Shown here: one piece after another, positions 6,725-12,986 of the stretch
Numbering within the stretch: position 1 is the first letter of the stretch
Layout of the letters: each line of letters starts with the position of its first letter
Assembly: GCA_964632365.1 (NCBI GenBank)
Contig: CAZWDR010000052.1
Location: 1-19,378, forward strand
Direction of reading: 5' to 3'
DNA length: 19,378 bases
Source of the DNA: ZC4RG30 sp964632365
Lineage (GTDB): Bacteria; Pseudomonadota; Gammaproteobacteria; Steroidobacterales; Steroidobacteraceae
Notes under the pieces: model-generated
Told to the model about the DNA's origin: nothing
What the model saw: only the letters and a program-made list of their open reading frames with translations
Database searches by the model: none
Program-made: the position numbers and the translations under genes

Positions 6725-9139
6725 TCAGTTGCCCTGCGCCCATGAGTATTCGAACCGGAGCCCGAGGGTGGGCAGCGGCTCATCCAGTCCTTCGATGATA
6801 TTGACGCCGCGGCGCTCGTCCCATTCATAAGCATCCGCGTTCTTGCGACCATAGACATTCAGGATGTCCAGATAGGCCACCATGCTCAACGGCCCGAAGC
6901 GACGCTGATAATCCACCCGCAGGCTCAGCGCATGATAATCCGGCAGGCGCTCGGCATTGGTGCGGGTGAGCTCCTTTGCATGGCGCACGGGACCCGCGCC
7001 TCCCAGCACGTCGCTGTGCACGACGAAGGCGTCGGTGGGGCGGCCGGAAGCATATTTCCACTTCGCCGAGAATGTCCATCGATCGCCCGGCTGCCAAGCA
7101 CCGACGATGCCGAAGGCATGCGGACGATCCCAATCCGACGCATATTCACCTTCGCCGAGTCCGTCATCGCGGCGCGCGCGCGACAACGAGTAGGTCGCAG
7201 AGGCGCTCCAGCCCCGGTTCATGCGCTTGGCGAGCATCAGGTCCACGCCCCTGGCGGAGCCGGAGCCGATGCTCGCCGCGGTGTTCGTGGTCCGGTCGTC
7301 GAAGACGGTCAGGTCATCGAGCTTGTGCAGATACCCCTCAGCCGAGAAGCGCAGGTCTTCGCGCAGGTACCGTGAGAATCCCAGCATCAGCTGCGTGGAG
7401 CGCTCGCTCCCGAGCGAGAGATTGGATGGATCGGCCGCGAAATCGAGGTATCGCGGGGCTTGAAGATACACGCCACCGCCGGTCCACACCCTGGTCAGCG
7501 CATCGGGTTGCCAGTTCACCAGCAGGCGCGGAGCGAGGTCGGACTTGCCGGAGAACCCGTCCCGCTCGTAGCGCAGCCCGGGCGTCCAGGTGAAATTGCC
7601 GACGCGCCATGCGTAGTCGGCATGCGCGGCCATCCTCGTCTCCGCCGCGTTCAACGTCGAGTCGTATTCCCCGGGAGTCAGCACGATGTATCGCTGCGCC
7701 GGGTCGGCGCGGAAGTCCGACGCATCGAACTCATAGCGTGTCCAGTCGCCGGACAGACGCCGGCCGAAGTCCAGATCCACGCGCGCGACCTGCAGGCCAG
7801 CAGAGAAGATTCCACTGGATCCGGCCATCGTGCTGAAATCACTGCGCCAGCCGATCTCCTTTTCGCGCTCCTCGATGCGCAGGATGTCCTCACGGACCGG
7901 CGTTGTCGCGGGCGTGGGGTCCGGGCCCGCGAGATCCGGCGATGCCTCACCCTGCGTGCTCGTCGTATCGCTGCTGCGGTAATAGAACGTGTTGCGCAAC
8001 TGCGCGACGGCACCGGGAGACCAGCGCCATGTCACGCCGAGCAGTGTGTTGTCCTGCTTCGACCGGCCGACGCCCACATCCTCATGGTTCTCGGACTCCA
8101 GCGCGTTCTCGACGGTGCGCCTGAAATCCTCGCCCGCGTGGATCGCCAGCAGTTCGACGCGATGATCGTTGTTCAGGTCCGTGACGGACTTCAGGATGAC
8201 ATCGGTCAGGCGGGGCGTGCCGATGTCGTTCTCGCCAATCGCCTTGAACAACCGGTTGAAGTCGAACTTGCGCGCCGACAGCAACAGGCTGGTGTTGCCG
8301 GACACATGGCTCGGCCCGTCATAGTCCGCCTCGATGCCGATGATGTCCAGGCGCGCGCCGGCCGTGGAGCTGGCGAAGTTGCCCTTGGCGATCTCGAGAT
8401 CGAGCAGCGAGCCATTCTTGCCGCCCTCCGCCGCCCGCCAGCCGCCCGGCGAAAACCGGGCGCTGCCGATGATGTTCGGCGCGAAGATGGAATAGTTGCC
8501 GCTGCCATCCACGTCTGCCTGCTCGCCGAGCGACTCATCGAAATGCGTCACCTTGTCGAACGGCATCCCATCGACCAGGATCAGGTTGTCGCGAGGCCCG
8601 TTGCCGCGCACGGTGAAGTTCGAGAACTCTCCCGTCGCGACGACGCCCGGCAGGATATCCAGCGCGCGGAACACATCGCCGGCGCTGCCGGGGTTGCGGC
8701 GTATCTCCTCGCGCTCCAGCAGCACGGTGTTGGGCGTGGCGCGTGGATCCTCCGTGGTCGCGCGCGCCGAGACGACCACTTCGGCGAGCGAGTCCTCGCT
8801 GGCGCGCACCAGCGCGAATTCCACCGGCGCCACCCTGCGAAGCACGACCCGCACATCCGACTGCACGGCTCTCAGGTACCCCCGCTCCTCCACCTCGACC
8901 GCGTACACGCCTTCCGGCACGTCCTCGAAGGAGAACTCGCCCGCGGCATTGGCCTCGACCGTGCCGTGCGCGCGCTGGTTGCGCATCAGTTGCACCGTCG
9001 CCATCGGCACGGGCCGTCCGGTGATCGCGTCCACGACGCGTCCGCGGACAGCGCCCACCGCTTCCTGCGCACTGGCCTGCAGCGGGATCGACAGGGAGAG
9101 ACAGATGACAGCGGCGAGCAACGACAATCTGCGCAGCAT
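6725..9139 (-). CDS. TonB-dependent outer-membrane receptor with N-terminal carboxypeptidase-regulatory-like domain
   Basis: An 804-residue outer-membrane transporter. The signal peptide is residues 1-25 (MLRRLSLLAAV onward, cleavage near QASAQ). Residues about 28-110 form an Ig-like carboxypeptidase regulatory domain (GAVRGRVVDAITGRPVP), common in receptors that bind peptides, glycans or other large ligands. A TonB-box-like LAEVVVSA is at 119-126. The plug follows, with FTVRGNGPRDNLILVDG around 175-191, then a long beta-barrel ending in LGLRFEYSW. The frame is open for 168 codons further upstream, but the ATG at 9139 is chosen because it gives a clean signal peptide and has GAGGA seven bases ahead. 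It would lead an operon with the response regulator and kinase. Ligand unknown. No SusD-like partner or FecR/sigma pair is present; the two-component pair takes the place of that common regulatory arrangement. Confidence 0.9.
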   Translation of the reverse strand: MLRRLSLLAAVICLSLSIPLQASAQEAVGAVRGRVVDAITGRPVPMATVQLMRNQRAHGTVEANAAGEFSFEDVPEGVYAVEVEERGYLRAVQSDVRVVLRRVAPVEFALVRASEDSLAEVVVSARATTEDPRATPNTVLLEREEIRRNPGSAGDVFRALDILPGVVATGEFSNFTVRGNGPRDNLILVDGMPFDKVTHFDESLGEQADVDGSGNYSIFAPNIIGSARFSPGGWRAAEGGKNGSLLDLEIAKGNFASSTAGARLDIIGIEADYDGPSHVSGNTSLLLSARKFDFNRLFKAIGENDIGTPRLTDVILKSVTDLNNDHRVELLAIHAGEDFRRTVENALESENHEDVGVGRSKQDNTLLGVTWRWSPGAVAQLRNTFYYRSSDTTSTQGEASPDLAGPDPTPATTPVREDILRIEEREKEIGWRSDFSTMAGSSGIFSAGLQVARVDLDFGRRLSGDWTRYEFDASDFRADPAQRYIVLTPGEYDSTLNAAETRMAAHADYAWRVGNFTWTPGLRYERDGFSGKSDLAPRLLVNWQPDALTRVWTGGGVYLQAPRYLDFAADPSNLSLGSERSTQLMLGFSRYLREDLRFSAEGYLHKLDDLTVFDDRTTNTAASIGSGSARGVDLMLAKRMNRGWSASATYSLSRARRDDGLGEGEYASDWDRPHAFGIVGAWQPGDRWTFSAKWKYASGRPTDAFVVHSDVLGGAGPVRHAKELTRTNAERLPDYHALSLRVDYQRRFGPLSMVAYLDILNVYGRKNADAYEWDERRGVNIIEGLDEPLPTLGLRFEYSWAQGN

Positions 9140-9406
9140 GGGTGATTCCTCGGACGATGGGAGTCTTCGGAAGCCAAGGTAGCAATCGAGCCTGTCGTGA
9201 ACCTTGCGGCCAGGCGCGGACTGCGGCAGCGAAGTGGTGATGAGCCCCACGTCGATTTGCCCCATGCCGCATTGTCGCGACCCACTGGTGCCAACTGGCC
9301 TGTTCGGTCGTAGGAGCGTCTCGCGACCCTGTCGCGACTGATCCAGGTTAGCGGCAAAGAAGGCCCGGGCGCGCAGTGTGGAGACCCGAGCAAGAGGTAT
9401 CGACAC
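9140..9406. other. Divergent intergenic region between the receptor and the small Cys/His protein
   Basis: This 267-base spacer must carry the promoters of the receptor operon (minus) and of the small gene at 9407 (plus). I could not identify convincing -35/-10 pairs for either. It contains GTCGCGAC at 9274-9281 and a REP-like hairpin at 9310-9337, described separately. The longest gene-free stretch in the window is here. I see no open frame with coding character on either strand that belongs to it alone. Confidence 0.5.
9310..9337. repeat. REP-like element: GTAGGAGC head plus TCGCGAC hairpin
   Basis: The octamer GTAGGAGC (9310-9317) is followed three bases on by TCGCGAC (9321-9327), a CCT loop and GTCGCGA (9331-9337), a perfect 7-bp stem. 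A GTAG-headed hairpin of this layout matches bacterial REP palindromes known from pseudomonads and xanthomonads, which are dispersed by RAYT transposases. Only one full copy is in the window, with a lone GTCGCGAC at 9274-9281, so repeat status is inferred from form alone. Confidence 0.4.
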
Positions 9407-9745
9407 ATGTTTGATCGAAGTCCGGAAGGCCGCGCCGAAACACGCCCAGGTCGCTATCTGGTCGACCTGGCTGAACAGCAGATGCGCGACGGCATGCTGG
9501 CCAGTCAGCTGCCCACGCGGGTTTCCGTAGGCCCTGGCAGAGCCGAGCACTGCACGCTGTGCACCCATGCACTGACGCTCGGTGATCTTGGCTATCGGGT
9601 CATGGAGTCTGCCGAGGTCGACCGCAGCGCCCCGATTTTCCACGACGTGTGCTTCGTCGCCTGGCGCGAAGCGGTCGCGCAGTCACGCAGCGGCGTATTC
9701 GTCGGGAAGACCGCGCGCTCTGCCGCCGGGCAGCAGGGCTACTGA
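9407..9745 (+). CDS. Small hypothetical protein with a C-x2-C / H-x2-C motif
   Basis: A 112-residue protein I cannot name. It has an N-terminal helix-like stretch (LAEQQMRDGMLASQLP, 21-36), then HCTLC with Cys49 and Cys52, a region LGDLGYRVME, and IFHDVCFVAW with His79 and Cys82. The four residues could bind one zinc ion or another metal. The pattern of a charged helix, a glycine linker, C-x2-C, 'x-Y-x-V' strand and F-H-x2-C-x3-W resembles small uncharacterised proteobacterial proteins I have seen annotated only as hypothetical. No signal peptide or membrane segment is visible. AAGAGG at about 9390-9395 is a reasonable ribosome site, and the codon use looks like that of its neighbours. It stands alone, divergent from the receptor operon and convergent with the tRNA gene. 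Confidence 0.7.
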   Translation: MFDRSPEGRAETRPGRYLVDLAEQQMRDGMLASQLPTRVSVGPGRAEHCTLCTHALTLGDLGYRVMESAEVDRSAPIFHDVCFVAWREAVAQSRSGVFVGKTARSAAGQQGY

Positions 9746-9825
9746 GGCGAGGATCTTTGGCGTGCAGGGGGCGATGGACTGGAGCGCCCGACCGGGCAGA
9801 TGCACCGACCCGCGCGGCGGATCGA

Positions 9826-9901
9826 TGGCGTCCCCAAGGGGATTCGAACCCCTGTCGCCGCCGTGAAAGGGCAGTGTCCTAGGCCTCTAGACGATGGGGA
9901 C
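9826..9901 (-). tRNA. tRNA-Glu, anticodon UUC, CCA encoded
   Basis: The minus strand folds as a complete tRNA. The acceptor stem is GTCCCCA (9901-9895) with TGGGGAC (9836-9830), the discriminator is G, and the encoded CCA is at 9828-9826. The D-arm is CGTCTAGAGGCCTAGGACAC. The anticodon stem is CTGCC/GGCGG with the loop CTTTCAC, anticodon TTC at 9867-9865. The T-arm has the standard GGTTCGAATCC. One T-G wobble occurs in the anticodon stem. It reads UUC and by wobble both glutamate codons. It closely matches the Escherichia coli tRNA-Glu as I remember it. Confidence 0.97.
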
Positions 9902-9916
9902 GTTTCGAGGGCGGGC

Positions 9917-9922
9917 ATTCTA
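9917..9922 (-). promoter_or_regulatory. Probable -10 element of the tRNA-Glu promoter
   Basis: TAGAAT on the minus strand lies 15 bases before the first tRNA base, a normal distance for transcription starting a few bases upstream of the mature 5' end. It is followed by the GC-rich GCCCGCCC, the type of discriminator typical of stringently controlled stable RNA promoters. The -35 candidate 17 bases upstream (TAGGAA) is poor. Distance and form support it; activity is inferred. Confidence 0.5.
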
Positions 9923-9963
9923 ATCGGAAGCCGCCCCGCTTCCTACCACCGGATGCAGCTTTT

Positions 9964-11661
9964 TCAACCGCCCGCTGCCGCAGGCGGGCCTGCGGGCGCT
10001 GAAGGTGTGGGGGGTGCCTGGCCGCGATCCGGCCGTTCCGCCGTGCCGGGCTGCAGCGGCGCCGCGGGCGGGCCCTTGTACTCCACCGGCTCGCGCCCGG
10101 TCTTCGCGACGATCAGCTCACGCAAAATGTTCATCGTCCCGCGCTGCGCCTCGCTCTCGGGCTCCAGGAAGCGTCGTGGCGTGCGGCCCGCCGCGTGGTC
10201 GATGGGGCGCAGCCCGCTCGAATCCACCGCCTCGAGGTCCGCACCTTTCGCGGCGAGCAGCTTCACGGTGTCGTTCCAGCCCTGTCCCGCCGCCGAATGC
10301 AGCGGGGTCTGCCGGGTGCGCGTCGCCTCGTCCACATCCGCGCCGGCCTCGATCAGCAGCCGCGCGCACTCGGCGGCCTGCGCGTCGGTCTTGTACCGCC
10401 CGCGCGTGGGATTCGCGCCGTGGCCCTGCCCGGCCGCGGCCATCAGCGGCGTGACGCCCTGCTCGGTGGCAAAGCTGTGGCTCGCGCCATGCTCCAGCAG
10501 CAGCGCCACGGCCTCGACATCGCCGCCCTTCGCGGCGCGCAGCAGCGGCGTGGCACCGGTGGACAGCACGCCATCGCCACCACGGTCGAAGATGTAATTG
10601 CGGTACGGCGGCCGCAGCTTCAACGGGATGTCGGGATTCGCGCCCTTCGCGAGCAGCGCCTGGGCCACCTGCAGCCCGGTGGTGAAGTCCTCGCTGGGCA
10701 GGTCGGGACGCCCGCCCTTGGGCAGCGTGTTCATGTCCACCGCGACGTAAAGCGGCGTCTGCCCATACAGGTCCCAGCGATCCACGTCCGCGCCCTGCTC
10801 GATCAGGAACAACGCGAAGTCGAAACGCAGGTTCATGATCGCGACCAGCAGCGGCGTCGACTGATCCGGATCAATCAGGTCGATGTCCGCGCCGCCCTTC
10901 AGCAGTTCGCGCGCGCACTCGATGCAGCCTTCGCGCGCGGCATACAGCAGTGGCGTGAAGCCGCCGCGGTTCATGCCTTTCGGGCGCGGCTCCGAGGTCA
11001 CCCGTCGCGCCCACTCGCGCACGGCGGCACGCGCATCGGGCTCGGCGCCGGCCTCGAGCAGCAGGCGGATCATCCCGGGATGTCCCTGCGCCGCAGCCCA
11101 CATCAGCGCGGTCTGCTGCGCCCAGCCTTCGCGCGCATTCACGTCGGCACCGGCCTTCAGCAGCAGTTTCGCGGCATCCACCTTGCCGGCGCGTGCCACG
11201 ACCATCAGTGCCGTCTGTCCCTCCGGGTTTGGTGCCTCGACATCGGCACCGGCCTTCAGCAGCAGCCGGATGGCCGGGGCATGGCCGCTGGTGGCCGCCA
11301 ACGCCAGAGGGCGCGCACCGAATTCATTGGCCGCATCCGGGTCGGCCTTGCGCTTCAGCAGCGCCTCGATCAGCCGCGTGTCGGCATAGTGTGCGGCGTA
11401 GTGCAGCGGCGTCGTGCCGTCGGGTTCGCGCGCGGTGGCTTCGGCGCCGGCGGAAAGCAGGTACAGCGCGGTCTCGCCATCCTGGGCGCGCAGCGCATCG
11501 AAGAGCTGGCGGTTGAGTTCGGCCTTGCCCGCGGTCGCCGCCGCGGCACCGACCGCGGTCGGCGCATTCGCCGCCACGGACATCACGGGTGCGATCGCCA
11601 GCACGGCGCCCAGCAAAGGCGCTCCCACCGCGCGCATCAGGACCCTGTGCAAAACCCTCAC
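9964..11661 (-). CDS. Exported ankyrin-repeat protein
   Basis: A 565-residue protein that is almost entirely ankyrin repeats. A Sec-type signal is predicted at about 1-31 (hydrophobic GAPLLGAVLAIAPVMSVAA, cleavage near ANA), so it should act in the periplasm or be surface associated. About ten repeats run from 50 to 490, recognisable by TPLHYAA, ALMVVARAG, TPLLRAAKGG and LLLKAGAD units. Several repeats carry long insertions (about 211-233, 310-330, 346-369 and 414-428). The tail from 530 is rich in Pro and Ala and probably disordered. The GTG at 11661 directly abuts the DUF1552 stop (TGAGTG) and has GGAG upstream; an ATG at 11637 is an alternative that still leaves a signal peptide. It is the last gene of the DUF1592-DUF1552 unit, suggesting a binding or scaffold role for those proteins. 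Confidence 0.9.
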   Translation of the reverse strand: MRVLHRVLMRAVGAPLLGAVLAIAPVMSVAANAPTAVGAAAATAGKAELNRQLFDALRAQDGETALYLLSAGAEATAREPDGTTPLHYAAHYADTRLIEALLKRKADPDAANEFGARPLALAATSGHAPAIRLLLKAGADVEAPNPEGQTALMVVARAGKVDAAKLLLKAGADVNAREGWAQQTALMWAAAQGHPGMIRLLLEAGAEPDARAAVREWARRVTSEPRPKGMNRGGFTPLLYAAREGCIECARELLKGGADIDLIDPDQSTPLLVAIMNLRFDFALFLIEQGADVDRWDLYGQTPLYVAVDMNTLPKGGRPDLPSEDFTTGLQVAQALLAKGANPDIPLKLRPPYRNYIFDRGGDGVLSTGATPLLRAAKGGDVEAVALLLEHGASHSFATEQGVTPLMAAAGQGHGANPTRGRYKTDAQAAECARLLIEAGADVDEATRTRQTPLHSAAGQGWNDTVKLLAAKGADLEAVDSSGLRPIDHAAGRTPRRFLEPESEAQRGTMNILRELIVAKTGREPVEYKGPPAAPLQPGTAERPDRGQAPPTPSAPAGPPAAAGG

Positions 11662-12972
11662 TCAGATCTCCGCGAAGGTGCCAGTGCTGTCACCCACCTG
11701 CTCCACCGGCACGCGCGCGCGCTCCAGCAGCGTCAGCAGCAGGTTCGCGTGGGGCGTGTTCTGCGGATACTTCAGGTGCTGGCCGCCCTTGATGCGGCCG
11801 GCCGCATGGCCAAACACCGCGGACGGCAGCGGATCGTTGTTGTGCCGGTCGCTGTTCGACATGTTGCTGCCGAACAGCACGATGGAATGGTCCAGCAGCG
11901 TGCCCTCGCCATCGGGCGTCGCGGCCAGCTTCTCGAGGAAGCCGGCGAACACCGTGGTGTGGAAGTTCTGCACTGTGACCAGCTTGTCGATCTTCTGCGC
12001 GTTCTCCTGATGGTGCGACAGCGGATGGAAGGCGTCCGAGATGCCCAGATTCGTGTAGGTGCGCATGCTCACCTCGCGCGCCATCATGAAGGTCGCCACC
12101 CGCGTCAGGTTTGCCTGCCACGCCAGCGCGATCTGGTCGAACTGCAGCTTCAGGTGCTCCTCGAAGGTCGCCGGGATGCCCGCTGGCGCATCGGGCAGCT
12201 CCACGCCACCCATGCCCTCGGTCTGGATCTTCTGGATGCGCCGCTCGATCTCGCGCACCGAATCGAGGTAGTCGGCAATGGCGGCGCGATCGCGCGGACC
12301 CAGTCGCGCCTGCAGCCGCGCCGCATCCTCGGCGACGGCATCGAGGATGCTGCTGTTCTCACGCGTGATCGCGTCGCGCTCCTCGGCCGTGTCGCCCTGG
12401 CCGAACAGCCGGTAGAACACCTTGCGCGGATTGAACTCCATCGGCAACGGCTGTGTCGGCGAGCGGAATGCCACGGTGTGCCCATAGCTGCAGCCATAGG
12501 CCGGATCGCACACGGCGCCGCCTTCGGTCGACAGCTCCAGCGACGGGAAGGCCGTGTCGGCGCTGAGCACCTTCGCCGCCATCTGGTCCACCGTGGTACC
12601 GGCCTTCGGGTCATGGCTGACCGCCGGCTTCACGCAGCCCAGCCACGTGCCCGCGATGATGGCGTGCGGCGTGTTGCTCTCGCCGCCGCGATTGCGCAGC
12701 CCGCTGACAATGGTCATGTCGTTGCGGAACTTCGCGACCGGCTCGAGGATCTTCGTCATCTCGAAGTCGGTGCCGGTCTTCGCCGGCGACCAGTGCTGCA
12801 TCACCGCGCCATGCGGGAAGTAAACGAAGCCCATGCGCACCTTCGGCGCGGCGGCCGTCTGCGCCAGCGCGGTTGCGGCCGGCACCATCGCGTCGAGCAG
12901 CGGCAGCGCCACCGCGGCGCCCATGCCGCGCAGCACCGTGCGCCGGTCCAGATGTTTCTTCGTGATGAACAT
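11662..12972 (-). CDS. DUF1552 domain protein, Tat-exported
   Basis: A 436-residue member of the DUF1552 family, no function established. The N-terminus is a twin-arginine signal, RR at 10-11 in LDRRTVLRGMG, with a hydrophobic region and an ALAQ cleavage site near 38. The mature part begins VRMGFVYFPHGAV, which is typical of the family and reminiscent of the alkaline-phosphatase/sulfatase-like DUF1501 relatives. Tat export implies folding, possibly with a cofactor or metal, before transport. The frame extends to a TTG at 12990, but the ATG at 12972 has AAGGAGAG four bases upstream and the shorter signal, so it is preferred. It lies 14 bases after the DUF1592-type gene and abuts the ankyrin gene, so all three are probably co-expressed. 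DUF1552 and DUF1592 genes are very often neighbours, hence a likely enzyme-partner relation. Confidence 0.9.
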   Translation of the reverse strand: MFITKKHLDRRTVLRGMGAAVALPLLDAMVPAATALAQTAAAPKVRMGFVYFPHGAVMQHWSPAKTGTDFEMTKILEPVAKFRNDMTIVSGLRNRGGESNTPHAIIAGTWLGCVKPAVSHDPKAGTTVDQMAAKVLSADTAFPSLELSTEGGAVCDPAYGCSYGHTVAFRSPTQPLPMEFNPRKVFYRLFGQGDTAEERDAITRENSSILDAVAEDAARLQARLGPRDRAAIADYLDSVREIERRIQKIQTEGMGGVELPDAPAGIPATFEEHLKLQFDQIALAWQANLTRVATFMMAREVSMRTYTNLGISDAFHPLSHHQENAQKIDKLVTVQNFHTTVFAGFLEKLAATPDGEGTLLDHSIVLFGSNMSNSDRHNNDPLPSAVFGHAAGRIKGGQHLKYPQNTPHANLLLTLLERARVPVEQVGDSTGTFAEI

Positions 12973-12986
12973 CGCTCTCTCCTTGC

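Noticed and set aside
7460..9145. Long plus-strand open frame of 561 codons opposite the TonB-dependent receptor
   Set aside because: It is a shadow of GC-rich codon use on the opposite strand. The translation is low-complexity in Arg, His, Ala and Gln with no domain, whereas the minus strand has full receptor motifs.
9140..9643. N-terminal extension of the receptor frame by 168 codons
   Set aside because: The internal ATG at 9139 begins a clean signal peptide with a good ribosome site; the extension runs through the hairpin and the divergent gene.
9746..9963. tRNA-Glu as an integration site for a mobile element
   Set aside because: No integrase, no direct repeat of the tRNA 3' end and no change in coding style on either side were seen.
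9961..10010. CCGCAGG-CCCG-CCTGCGG hairpin at the end of the ankyrin gene as a terminator
   Set aside because: It lies within the coding sequence, and on the transcribed strand it is followed by A residues, not T residues; the T-run is on the wrong side.
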